From NCBI RefSeq assembly GCF_900116415.1, contig NZ_FPAP01000003.1:62001-126000 (forward strand): a DNA stretch of 64,000 nt, in the 5' to 3' direction. This document shows positions 1-8,608 of this stretch, piece after piece (position 1 is the stretch's first letter; every line of letters begins with the position of its first letter). The stretch is from Chryseobacterium formosense. GTDB lineage: Bacteria > Bacteroidota > Bacteroidia > Flavobacteriales > Weeksellaceae. The notes under the pieces are model-generated. The model was not told the DNA's origin. It searched no databases and worked only from the letters and a program-made list of their open reading frames with translations. A program made the translations under genes and the position numbers.

Positions 1-2993
1 GATTAAAGGTTGTAAAATGTGGCGTAGAATATATCTTTAATTATCCTGTTGAGCTTTATAAGCTTCCGGTAATTAATTTCACAAATATTCAGAACATCTG
101 TTTAGGTGAATCAGGCTTAAGCTTTACCATCGATCAGGGAGGAATTACCAATGCTACGAATGTAGTATTTACTTTCGCAAACGGATCATCTCATACAGCT
201 ACATTTGATGCTTCAGGAAACTATAGCTTTATTAACCAAGGCTATATCCAGAACAATACAGGAGCAAACATCAGTCAAACAGTGACCGTTACAATCAACG
301 GAGCTCATAGCTGTAGCTATAAACCTACTGCAAGTGCCAGTTTTATTGTTTATCCTGAAACAGTAATTACCATCACTCCAGCGGCAAATGTTGAAATTTG
401 TGATCCTACGAATTATACTCCTTATACACTTTACGCGAATATGTCGACAGGCATTACCCCGTCAACAGTATTTGAGTGGAGAAAAAATAATGTAGTAGTA
501 CAAACAGGAAGCTTAAATTCTTTCCTCATTCAGGGTACAAATCCTTACGGAACATATTTTGTGAGAGTAAAAGATGCTAATGGATGTTGGGTAAGATCTC
601 AAACGATAAATGTAACACAGGAGTGTAACGATAATTCTTGTACAATTCCGGAACCTACCATTAATGTTACAGCTAATTGGACAGGATGCAACACTTTATC
701 AGCACAAGCTTCTTACAGTGTAGTTCCTGATCAGGTGCAATGGTTATCGAACTCTGTTCTTACATTAACTGGCGGACAAGGTACTAATAATGCGCAATTT
801 ACCACAAATATTGCAGGAGTACATTTAGTAACGGTTCGTATCAGAATAGGTAACTGCTGGTTCAGCAAGACAATCGAAATGATAAAACGTTATCAGCCTA
901 AATTTAATATCACTCAGACCTGTGGCAGTAATGGTACTTTTAATGTAACATTACACAACAGCTCGACAATTTTTGATATTAATCAGAATGATATTTCATT
1001 TACATGGGATAACGGAGGACCTTTCTCACAAATAGGCCAGACTGCAAGTTTCAGCAATTTATCTCCGGGAGTACATACCTTCAATTTAACTTTAGCAGGC
1101 GGGAACAATTTGCCGTGTACAATTACGGAAACCTATACAATTGCACCGGCTCCTAACCTGAACTTTACAGGATTACCTGCTTCGGTATGTAAAGGTGAAG
1201 TTGTGCTATTAACCATTCCGAATTATAATTCAAATAATACCTACAAATGGTTCTTTGATAACACATCTTTTGTAGCTTCCGGGCCTACCACTGAAATAAC
1301 ATTTAATACAGGAGGGACAAGTTCAATTTATCTTCAGGCGACAACACCTCAAAACTGTGTCTACACTAGTTTATCACATAATGTACAAGTCGTGCAAGAT
1401 AATTTTGATGGCACCCTTCAGGCATTCAATACCAATGTTTGTGAAGGAAGCTCTGCTAATCCGAGCATTAATTATATGCCAAATTTCGGTTCGGTTACAC
1501 CGACAAGTTATATTTGGATGAATGGTAATCAGCCGGTTGTAGGAGCACCAAATACCAATACATTTACACCAACTGTTTCTGGTAATTACTGGCCAATTCT
1601 GAAAGGTGCAACAGGATGTCAAAGTTATATCATGGCTACACAAGCCGTATCGGTAACAGTAAGACCAAAACCTTATGTAAATATCTCAGGTACAGCAAAT
1701 ATCTGTGCTACTCAGTCTACAACATTATTTGGTATAGTAACAGATAATACACTACAATATCAATGGCTGAAAAATGGCAATGTAGAAGTAAGCTGGACAA
1801 ATACTCCATATCCGATTACACTAAATACAGGTAATCTTCCTGTCGGAACGCATACGTTCAGACTGATGGTAAGACCTGTAGGAGATCCGGGATGTGAGAA
1901 TTATAAAGACTTTACAATTACCGTAAGCAATCCTCCTTCACAAATCGGAGTAAGCTATAATATTGTTGAGTGCCAACCTTACAAAGTTGAACTTACCGCA
2001 ACAGGACCGTCAACCGGACAATACAACTGGAGCAACGGAATGACAGGACAGACAATTACTGTATATCATGGTGGAGTTTACAGTGTAACTTACACTGCTC
2101 CATCAGGATGTAGTGTTGAAAACAATATTATAGTTCCTCAAAGTATTGAAAGTCTGATGTGGATCTTCCCTACCGGTTGTTATGATGTATGTCCTGACGG
2201 AACTTCATACCTGATCGGACCAAGAGGAATTTATGAAGGTCACAACTGGCAACTAAATGGTGCAAATATCCAGAGCGGAAGCTATGACTTTATTAATCCT
2301 TTATACATCAATCAGGCAGGAACATATAACCTAGAAATTACTCAAGGTATATGTACCGTGAAGAGCGGCGATATGTATGTAAATCCTGATCCGAAGAAAT
2401 GTAACCTTGAACCGTGTAAAATCGAAGTAAAAGTAGAAGTTGTACGTGGTAACGGCAATCCGAACTTTGCTTTGTACGGAGAAATTTACAATTATGCTTC
2501 AACACCTGTTGTATTAACAATAACAAGTGCAAACGGATACGGAACTTACAGTCCTTCCACCATTACAATCCCTGCAGGCGGAACATATAATATGTGGGCT
2601 AACCCAATTTTATTCTATCCAAATGCAAGCTTCCCTGGCGGAGTTGATGACATGATTGTTAAAGGATACGGATGTGAGGTAAAACAACCGATAGATTACT
2701 CTATATCATCAAGAGTGGCACCTTCATCTGAAGAAAAAACAGTTTCAGGAATTCAGGTAACACCAAACCCTGCAAAGGATGAGGTACAGGTAATTTTTGA
2801 TACTGGTAGTTCTGAAAATAAAGCTAAAATGGTGACAATCCATGATGCTTCAGGAACACTGAAATTCCAACAGGAGCTTAAAACAAGCTCAGGAAAAGTA
2901 AGTTTAAATGTATCTCAATGGCTTCAAGGGGTTTACATCGTAAGCGTTGTGACTTCAGACAAACCATTACAGGCAAAACTGCTTAAAAAATAA
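1..2993 (+). CDS. Large secreted adhesin-like protein with T9SS type-A sorting domain (5' end missing)
   Basis: The reading frame is open from base 3 through to the TAA at 2991-2993, so the gene begins left of the window; the first GTG at 282 is internal. About 997 residues are visible. They consist of Cys-containing beta-sandwich-like repeats (recurring patterns such as 'vC.g', 'y.W..n', 'G.Y.v....g'), resembling the Ig/PKD-like modules of flavobacterial surface proteins. The last ~75 residues are a type-A T9SS C-terminal domain: 'VTPNPAKDEVQVIF', then 'GVYIVSVVT' and a basic 'KLLKK' end. T9SS cargo is exported by Sec, crosses the outer membrane by T9SS and is released or anchored. The precise role is unknown; adhesion or matrix binding is an inference from the architecture. 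A strong terminator follows at 3006. Confidence 0.85.
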   Translation, partial: LKVVKCGVEYIFNYPVELYKLPVINFTNIQNICLGESGLSFTIDQGGITNATNVVFTFANGSSHTATFDASGNYSFINQGYIQNNTGANISQTVTVTINGAHSCSYKPTASASFIVYPETVITITPAANVEICDPTNYTPYTLYANMSTGITPSTVFEWRKNNVVVQTGSLNSFLIQGTNPYGTYFVRVKDANGCWVRSQTINVTQECNDNSCTIPEPTINVTANWTGCNTLSAQASYSVVPDQVQWLSNSVLTLTGGQGTNNAQFTTNIAGVHLVTVRIRIGNCWFSKTIEMIKRYQPKFNITQTCGSNGTFNVTLHNSSTIFDINQNDISFTWDNGGPFSQIGQTASFSNLSPGVHTFNLTLAGGNNLPCTITETYTIAPAPNLNFTGLPASVCKGEVVLLTIPNYNSNNTYKWFFDNTSFVASGPTTEITFNTGGTSSIYLQATTPQNCVYTSLSHNVQVVQDNFDGTLQAFNTNVCEGSSANPSINYMPNFGSVTPTSYIWMNGNQPVVGAPNTNTFTPTVSGNYWPILKGATGCQSYIMATQAVSVTVRPKPYVNISGTANICATQSTTLFGIVTDNTLQYQWLKNGNVEVSWTNTPYPITLNTGNLPVGTHTFRLMVRPVGDPGCENYKDFTITVSNPPSQIGVSYNIVECQPYKVELTATGPSTGQYNWSNGMTGQTITVYHGGVYSVTYTAPSGCSVENNIIVPQSIESLMWIFPTGCYDVCPDGTSYLIGPRGIYEGHNWQLNGANIQSGSYDFINPLYINQAGTYNLEITQGICTVKSGDMYVNPDPKKCNLEPCKIEVKVEVVRGNGNPNFALYGEIYNYASTPVVLTITSANGYGTYSPSTITIPAGGTYNMWANPILFYPNASFPGGVDDMIVKGYGCEVKQPIDYSISSRVAPSSEEKTVSGIQVTPNPAKDEVQVIFDTGSSENKAKMVTIHDASGTLKFQQELKTSSGKVSLNVSQWLQGVYIVSVVTSDKPLQAKLLKK

Positions 2994-3005
2994 TTTAATT
3001 ATTCT

Positions 3006-3037
3006 AAAGGCTGTACGGTGTACAGCCTTTAGTTTTT
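3006..3037 (+). terminator. Rho-independent terminator
   Basis: An 11-bp perfect stem (AAAGGCTGTAC / GTACAGCCTTT) with a 3-nt loop is followed by AGTTTTT, 12 bp after the stop codon of the preceding T9SS protein gene. Confidence 0.85.
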
Positions 3038-3105
3038 ATCAAAAATGTGTGATAAACACTGTAAACTTCATAATATTTTTATAAATTCACAGCCAAATAT
3101 TTAAT

Positions 3106-4983
3106 ATGAAACACCAAATCTATTTTAAATTATTATTCTTATCAATTCCTATTTCAATTTTTTCTCAGAATTATCAGTGGCAATGGGCAAAACAAGGTGG
3201 AGGAAACAGCGGCTCAACCGGAGTTGGATTTAATGAAACAACAGACGAGATGATCCGGAGTATTGCAGTAGATAGTCAAAACAATTATTACTATCTTTCA
3301 TCTGTATTTCAGGGGTCTCCACAATTAGACGGGCAGTCTGTTACTCATTATAATTCAAGAGATTTATTATTATTTTCCACTGACTGTCAAGGCAATATAA
3401 GATGGAGTCAGACTATCGGTGGTTACGGAGATGGGGAAAGTGCGTGGAAATTAGAAACCGATAATAACGGCGGTCTTTACATCATGGCAAATGTCGTTAA
3501 TCAGGCAAATATTAATGCTCCTTCCACTTATACCCCTACACACTTCGACGCCAATGTTTCACTTCCTGTAGTAAATGTAGCTTACAATAGCCCAGATCCT
3601 AATCCTGGAATCAATACCGCATTTCTTTTAAAATATAATACATCCAATGGTACTTTAGCCTGGCAAAAACCCCTTCAGGGAAATGTAAATTATGCACTCA
3701 GATCTGCAGATAACGGTTTATGGTGTATGGATTCTTCAAAAAATATTCATGCAATATTAGGTTTTTCGGCAGGAACTCATCTGGATGGATTGATAACGGT
3801 ACCATCAAGCTTTACCAGCACATTTCAATATTATCTTGTGAAATTTAATTATAATAATGGAAGCATGACTCCTGTGGCAAATCCTGTTTTACTTCCCGTG
3901 ACGGGAACTTTTGCATCAGCAGTAGGCGGCGGAAAAGTTCAGATGCTTTATGATGAGACACTGAACAGATATTATATTGCAGGCTCCAGAAGTTCTGGAT
4001 TTGGAAGCCCGTTTCCGCTTGGGTATAACTCAAATCCTATTAATAATGATGGTTTCATGTTGGCAATTAACGGAAGCAACGGAAACGAAATATGGAGAAA
4101 AGAATTTAATACTCCTAATACAGTAGCTCAGGATGACAAGATATTCGGGCTGATAAAAGATAATGACTCCAACATTTATCTTTCCGGGTATTATTACAGA
4201 GGAGTAGATGCAGCAGCAGTAGCATCTTTTGGTGATTACAGTTTCCCTGTACCTTTCAATAGCGGAATAAATCCTTTTGTTTTAAAAATGAATTCATCGG
4301 GCGCCGTGCAATGGGCAAAAATTCATAACGAATTAACGGCAACCGCACCGATGGGATACCGGTTTATGAGAGGCCCTGTAGTTCTGAATGGCAATGAATT
4401 AGCCTTTGTAAAAGGTTCTATTGGGGACAAATGGGGAACTTTTCAAATGACAAGACCCCAAAATGATCTTTCTGATCCGCTTTTGGTACGTTTAAATAAA
4501 GATACGGGAGCAATTATAGGAACAAATGAAATTCAGAGTAATTACGGTTTCCAGGACGAGCTTTCTGCCATCGCAGTAGACAATGACGGCAATTATGTGG
4601 TGGGCGGACTTTTCCATAATCAGCTCTTTACAGACACTTCCGATGGAGTAAATACAATGACAGCGGCAGGAAACAGCGGAAAATCTCAGTTTTTCATTTC
4701 CAAACTTGCTAAATCTGCGTGCAGCCAGCTTTCTGTAGAAGAATCTTCAGCTGAAGCGGGCATTCAGTTTTATCCGAATCCTGTAAAAGATATTTTAACT
4801 ATTAACAGTAAAGAATCTCTTTTATCTTATGAAATTTATTCTGCTACAGGACAAACTGTGCAACGAGGTAATTTGGAATCAAATAAATCTTCAGTTAATA
4901 TCTCTTCTTTGATTACAGGAGTTTATTATGTAAAAGTAAAAACTGATAAGGCCGTCGTTACCGAGAAGATCATAAAGAAATAA
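3106..4983 (+). CDS. Secreted T9SS type-A sorting domain protein, beta-propeller-like
   Basis: 625 residues. The N-terminal signal peptide runs to about residue 21 (hydrophobic 'LLFLSIPISIFSQ'). The body has recurrent blade-like segments ('IAVDSQNNYYYLSS', 'LETDNNGGLYIMAN', 'IKDNDSNIYLSGYY', 'IAVDNDGNYVVGGLF'), as in SBBP/beta-propeller repeats of flavobacterial secreted proteins. The C-terminal ~70 residues are a T9SS type-A domain ('FYPNPVKDILTINS', 'GVYYVKVKT', terminal 'KIIKK'). It is probably exported to the cell surface or medium; substrate unknown. It is its own transcription unit between terminators at 3006 and 4996. The ATG at 3106 directly precedes a good signal peptide, so the start is secure. 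Confidence 0.85.
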   Translation: MKHQIYFKLLFLSIPISIFSQNYQWQWAKQGGGNSGSTGVGFNETTDEMIRSIAVDSQNNYYYLSSVFQGSPQLDGQSVTHYNSRDLLLFSTDCQGNIRWSQTIGGYGDGESAWKLETDNNGGLYIMANVVNQANINAPSTYTPTHFDANVSLPVVNVAYNSPDPNPGINTAFLLKYNTSNGTLAWQKPLQGNVNYALRSADNGLWCMDSSKNIHAILGFSAGTHLDGLITVPSSFTSTFQYYLVKFNYNNGSMTPVANPVLLPVTGTFASAVGGGKVQMLYDETLNRYYIAGSRSSGFGSPFPLGYNSNPINNDGFMLAINGSNGNEIWRKEFNTPNTVAQDDKIFGLIKDNDSNIYLSGYYYRGVDAAAVASFGDYSFPVPFNSGINPFVLKMNSSGAVQWAKIHNELTATAPMGYRFMRGPVVLNGNELAFVKGSIGDKWGTFQMTRPQNDLSDPLLVRLNKDTGAIIGTNEIQSNYGFQDELSAIAVDNDGNYVVGGLFHNQLFTDTSDGVNTMTAAGNSGKSQFFISKLAKSACSQLSVEESSAEAGIQFYPNPVKDILTINSKESLLSYEIYSATGQTVQRGNLESNKSSVNISSLITGVYYVKVKTDKAVVTEKIIKK

Positions 4984-4995
4984 TTTTAAAAAAAC

Positions 4996-5026
4996 GATTC
5001 CCTTTTTTACAGAGGGAATTTTTATT
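4996..5026 (+). terminator. Rho-independent terminator
   Basis: A 7-bp stem ATTCCCT / AGGGAAT is followed by TTTTTATTTTA, 13 bp after the stop codon at 4983. It lies between convergent genes. Confidence 0.7.
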
Positions 5027-5030
5027 TTAT

Positions 5031-5486
5031 TTAAAGTTTTACTTTAGCATCTGTATTTTTCTTTTTAATCGATTCCAATGTTTTTATGATTTTGATAATC
5101 TGATAATCACTGAAGAATTGTAAGGATATTTTAGTCATTCTCTTTTTAGATGAAAAACCATCTTCAATCGTAATTTTTAAAAAATAGATCATCAGAACTC
5201 TGCTTATTTCATAATCGGTAATATATAAAACCGGTATTTCTATAAATGGACGAATATAATTTGTCTTAAACAAGCCGTATTTTGCAAAAGAAATGCATTC
5301 TCCGGAATATTCAAATTCATAATAAGGAAGAAATACAGCCGCAAAGAAGGCGGTAAAAGCAAAAATTGTCATCATTATTTTCAGACTTGGCTGCGAAAAT
5401 GTGAGAGCACATATAATCAGAAAGATAAAAAATACAATCAGGCTGAAACGAATAATTTTAATATTATTCTTGTTTTTGATTTTCAT
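5031..5486 (-). CDS. Small hypothetical membrane protein with two transmembrane helices
   Basis: 151 residues from the ATG at 5486. The frame stays open to a TTG at 5588, but the ATG gives the more natural start: a basic stretch (MKIKNKNNIK) directly before the first hydrophobic segment. Two transmembrane segments (about residues 11-31 and 36-55, with 'IVFFIFLIICALTF' and 'IFAFTAFFAAVFLPYYEF') are followed by a cytoplasmic ~95-residue beta-rich domain ('YSGECISFAKYGLFKTNYI', 'FLKITIEDGFSSKKRM'). This resembles small PH-like membrane proteins, but I do not recognise the family. It is convergent with the preceding T9SS gene and stands alone. Confidence 0.6.
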   Translation of the reverse strand: MKIKNKNNIKIIRFSLIVFFIFLIICALTFSQPSLKIMMTIFAFTAFFAAVFLPYYEFEYSGECISFAKYGLFKTNYIRPFIEIPVLYITDYEISRVLMIYFLKITIEDGFSSKKRMTKISLQFFSDYQIIKIIKTLESIKKKNTDAKVKL

Positions 5487-5841
5487 ATTTAAAAATATTT
5501 TTGATTTAAAAAAGGTCAGCAGTTTAATAGATAATAAACTAATGACCTTCGATATAGAGAGTTTGTGTTGTAAAAATTGACGCTGCAAAAGTAAGTCTAT
5601 CTATTTCGTTTCCCAAGAGGTACATCAGTCGTTTTCAGGAAAATAGAAACTTTAATGTATATTTTGCAATCAATTCTATAACGAAGCCATAGATCAAAGA
5701 TCAAAATTCTGTTTAATAAATATCATCAAGCTTTATTAATTAATCTGAAAACAAAATTCAAAATCATTTATTAAACACTATCACACAATAGGTTATAACA
5801 AAATAAAGTTGTGCATTTTCAGGAATTTGATAAATGCTTTT

Positions 5842-5873
5842 CTTGTACAGGAAAATTCTGTCACCTATTTTTG
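5842..5873 (+). promoter_or_regulatory. Bacteroidota-type promoter for a possible small RNA
   Basis: CTTG at 5842-5845, a 20-bp spacer, then TATTTTTG at 5866-5873, matching the Bacteroidota consensus TTTG-N19/20-TAnnTTTG. The predicted start is near 5880, upstream of two hairpins. Confidence 0.45.
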
Positions 5874-5879
5874 CTCATC

Positions 5880-5978
5880 TTAATAAAACAAAAATTTTTA
5901 TCAGAAAAGGCATATAGCTTAGAGCTATTTTTTTCATCATTTGTGTTTTTTAGCCTTCTCCTCAGAGAGGGCTTTTGT
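5880..5978 (+). ncRNA. Candidate small RNA ending in two terminator-like hairpins
   Basis: Downstream of the promoter-like site lie two hairpins. The first is ATAGCT-TAG-AGCTAT (5914-5928) followed by a T tract. The second is AGCCTTCTC-CTCA-GAGAGGGCT (5952-5973, one G-U pair) followed by TTTGTTTT. No protein gene fits this interval. A ~55-nt and a ~100-nt transcript are both possible. I do not recognise the RNA; it could also be an orphan leader or decayed terminators. Confidence 0.3.
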
Positions 5979-6096
5979 TTTAAATTACACACTGTATGTA
6001 GAAATCATTATATCATAAGCATATCTGGCTTTTTAATTGTATTTTTGCTTAAGAGTTAACATGCTCGTATTCCGATTATTAAAACTAATACCGCAT

Positions 6097-6104
6097 TATA
6101 TTTG
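6097..6104 (+). promoter_or_regulatory. -7 element (TATATTTG) upstream of the TPR/AraC gene
   Basis: TATATTTG matches the TAnnTTTG -7 consensus exactly, 28 bp upstream of the ATG at 6133. No clear TTTG -33 element is placed upstream, so regulation or an alternative -7 (TATTTTTG at 6040-6047) is possible. Confidence 0.4.
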
Positions 6105-6132
6105 ATGCTAAGTGAAAAGTAAATTATAGCAA

Positions 6133-7716
6133 ATGGTAAGAAAAAATCTACTGAAACTGTCATTTTTCACCCTTCTTATATTCATAGGCTGTAAACTAAA
6201 AGGACAAAATCCTGAAAGCTACAATCGGATCTACAACAAAACATATCTTGAAACCTCTCAGAAAGATTTTAGCAAAGCCCTATTCGTGGCAGATTCATTA
6301 TTTCAGATTTCAAAAACCCCAAAATTTCAGGCGAAAAGTCTGATGCTTTCCGCAACTCTGCACCAACAAACCGGTGACATGAAAAAAGCCGTGGATTATG
6401 CTCTGAAAGCAGAACAAATCGCTGTCGGATCGGATGATTTCCTCTGGCAGTCAAGAATTTATGGTTTTCTATCTTCTCAGTACAGAAACTTAGGTTTGTA
6501 CAGTGAATCGAAAAATTATATCGAAAAATCTGAAAGCATTGTTAAAAAAATTGACAATCCGGCGTACGTCGAGAATATGTTGGGATTCATCATGCAGGAA
6601 AAAGCGTATTATGAAATTCAGTTTAAAAATTACAAAAAAGCTCTTTTACTGATTGAAAATTCCCAAAATCACTTCAATACAGCCGGAAATAAAGAGATGT
6701 TCCTTACAGCCAACAATAAACAGCTTGAAGGATTATGCTTTCTGAAACTCAACAATTTACAAAAATCGCTTGAAAGCTATACCATTGCAGAAAATGCGCT
6801 CAAAGATATGCCCGACAACTTTCTGAAAGGGTTAATTTTTAATGGAATTGCACAAGTATGTATAGGAACTAAAGATTTCGAAAAAGCTAAAAAATATCTA
6901 GAGAAAGCAGAAAAAATTTCAAACCAGTCTAATTATCTGAACCTGAAAAACGAGATCAACAATACTTCACAGCTATATTACTTGGCTACGCAAAATATTG
7001 AAAAACTGGCTGAAGCTACAAAAAAACATGATTCAACTGCTGAAAAAATATCCAACAATAATGCTTCTTTTATTAATAAAGAATATATAGATCTTAAACA
7101 CAAAAACAAGATTGAAGAAAAAAAATCTCTCGGGAAAAACTCAATTATTTTCTTTTTTGCAGGTTTATTTATCGTGATTACATTTATAACAAGTCTTTTT
7201 TACAAGAGACATCAATCTGAAGTGAAAAATTTAACAGAACACCTTAAAGAGACTAAAAAAAGTTACAGCGAGTTACAAAACAGTACATCATCGGAAGTTG
7301 TCTTAACTAAAGTTGAAAAACAAGAAGGTGAATTTGAGCAACAATCGATCATGACCGAAGCGACTGAACAGAAACTTCTCGCAAAGCTCGAAAAATTCGA
7401 AAGCTCTACCCTATTTACAAAAAATGCAATTTCTCTTCCGTATTTAGCGGCATATTGCGATACCAATACCAAGTATTTATCGTACGTAATCAATAATTTT
7501 AAACAGAAAGATTTCAACAATTACATCAATGAACTGAGAATCAACTACATTATTGAAAAGATCAAAACTGATTCAAAATACCAAAAATATAAAATCGCAA
7601 GTCTTGCCGAGGAGTCCGGATTTTCTTCACAAAGTAAGTTTGCCATTGCTTTTAAGAAAGTTACCGATATGTCTCCTTCACAATTCCTGCAGACACTTAA
7701 AAATGAAGAAATATAA
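6133..7716 (+). CDS. TPR-repeat membrane regulator with C-terminal AraC-type HTH domain
   Basis: 527 residues. The N-terminus carries a signal/lipobox-like segment ('LLIFIGC', Cys20). Residues ~30-310 are TPR-like helical repeats ('ALFVADSLFQISKTPKFQAKSLMLSATLHQQTGD'), expected in the periplasm. A single transmembrane helix (~338-358, 'IIFFFAGLFIVITFITSLFYK') leads to a short linker and a cytoplasmic AraC-family helix-turn-helix at ~430-527 ('SLAEESGFSSQSKFAIAFKKVTDMSPSQFL'). This is a common flavobacterial one-component design in which an envelope signal would change DNA binding across the membrane. The target is unknown. It shares its architecture with the gene at 19225-20919. The next gene starts about 200 bp downstream behind its own promoter-like site. 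Confidence 0.8.
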   Translation: MVRKNLLKLSFFTLLIFIGCKLKGQNPESYNRIYNKTYLETSQKDFSKALFVADSLFQISKTPKFQAKSLMLSATLHQQTGDMKKAVDYALKAEQIAVGSDDFLWQSRIYGFLSSQYRNLGLYSESKNYIEKSESIVKKIDNPAYVENMLGFIMQEKAYYEIQFKNYKKALLLIENSQNHFNTAGNKEMFLTANNKQLEGLCFLKLNNLQKSLESYTIAENALKDMPDNFLKGLIFNGIAQVCIGTKDFEKAKKYLEKAEKISNQSNYLNLKNEINNTSQLYYLATQNIEKLAEATKKHDSTAEKISNNNASFINKEYIDLKHKNKIEEKKSLGKNSIIFFFAGLFIVITFITSLFYKRHQSEVKNLTEHLKETKKSYSELQNSTSSEVVLTKVEKQEGEFEQQSIMTEATEQKLLAKLEKFESSTLFTKNAISLPYLAAYCDTNTKYLSYVINNFKQKDFNNYINELRINYIIEKIKTDSKYQKYKIASLAEESGFSSQSKFAIAFKKVTDMSPSQFLQTLKNEEI

Positions 7717-7859
7717 AATTCAACTGCTGTTTTGTGTAGCCTTTATTGGGAATTTCTGTTACAATTTCAATTTAAGGAAAATAACTATAATTATTTAATA
7801 ATCAAACATTTAAATCATATCATTAAGCAGCCTTTTTCAGGAATTCGCATTCCTATCTG

Positions 7860-7891
7860 TTTGTAACGACCATTTTACCATTGTAATATTG
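7860..7891 (+). promoter_or_regulatory. Bacteroidota-type promoter for the secreted-protein cluster
   Basis: TTTG at 7860-7863, a 20-bp spacer, then TAATATTG at 7884-7891 (one mismatch to TAnnTTTG). It lies 31 bp upstream of the ATG at 7923. Confidence 0.45.
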
Positions 7892-7922
7892 TCGATAGCT
7901 AATCAGCTACAAATCAACAGAA

Positions 7923-8534
7923 ATGGTTAAAAATTTTTTCAGTTTTTCTTCTTTTTCATTTAAATGTAATTCTTTATTTGTTGTAATTCTCATCTTGTGC
8001 ACTTCATTCGTGAAAGCGCAACAGCCTTTGTCCGATTCTATACCTCTGAAAGGCAGCAAAAAAACAACCTCATCAGATAGTATTCTTTCTGTTCCAAAGC
8101 GAAAACAGATAGTATTTGTAGCAAAAGGAACAACGATTAGCGGGTTTTCGGAGTATTCTAACATTGAAGTTAAATACATCGAAAAAACAACCTCAACGAA
8201 GACAAAAACAAATTCAAAAAAAACTAAGGATAAGAATCCCACAAAGCAGAAAATATTTATTACCACTAAAGAATTCTCTTTCAATAACTTCATCATCCAG
8301 AAGAGTGAACTCGATAAAACAGCAAGCATAAATTTAATGAAGGAATGCGCAGTTCAACTCACTCTTTCGGCAATTAAAAAAAAACCTAATCAATCTGCAT
8401 TAATTTTAAAAAAAGCAGATGGTTTCTTCTGTTACACATCAGTTCTTTTAGCTTATTCTTCATACGCTACTTCACTTTATTTCAAAACCTACAGTATTGA
8501 TTCTCACAGAATGCGTCCTCCCCCATTTTGCTAA
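7923..8534 (+). CDS. Small secreted hypothetical protein
   Basis: 203 residues with an N-terminal signal peptide (hydrophobic 'LFVVILILCTSFVKAQ', cleavage near residue 33). It is followed by a Ser/Thr/Lys-rich region ('EKTTSTKTKTNSKKTKDKNPTKQK', cut short of a named domain) and a C-terminal half with 'QLTLSAIKKKPNQSALILKKADG'. No known domain is visible. It is probably the first gene of a three-gene cluster with the two secreted proteins that follow (gaps of 74 and 43 bp). It may be an accessory protein for the large lectin/RCC1 protein, which is inferred from position only. Confidence 0.6.
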   Translation: MVKNFFSFSSFSFKCNSLFVVILILCTSFVKAQQPLSDSIPLKGSKKTTSSDSILSVPKRKQIVFVAKGTTISGFSEYSNIEVKYIEKTTSTKTKTNSKKTKDKNPTKQKIFITTKEFSFNNFIIQKSELDKTASINLMKECAVQLTLSAIKKKPNQSALILKKADGFFCYTSVLLAYSSYATSLYFKTYSIDSHRMRPPPFC

Positions 8535-8608
8535 AATTTTTAAATAAACAACATCAAAAATTATAAAATACTAAATCCGTACAACGGAACAATCAACTTA
8601 ATCAATAG

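Larger units (their letters stand above)
5487..6132. other. AT-rich intergenic region
   Basis: This stretch of about 645 bp contains no convincing protein gene. The open frame at 5811-6059 lacks family resemblance and spans a promoter-like site and two terminator-like hairpins. The region holds a possible small RNA (5880-5978), its promoter, and the promoter of the downstream TPR/AraC gene. The left 300 bp show nothing I can identify. Confidence 0.5.

Noticed and set aside
282..2993. GTG at 282 as the start of the first gene
   Set aside because: The frame is open and of the same protein character from base 3, so the gene begins outside the window.
5811..6059. 82-codon open frame in the intergenic region
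   Set aside because: It crosses a promoter-like site and two terminator-like hairpins, has no recognisable family or signal, and looks like translated AT-rich DNA.
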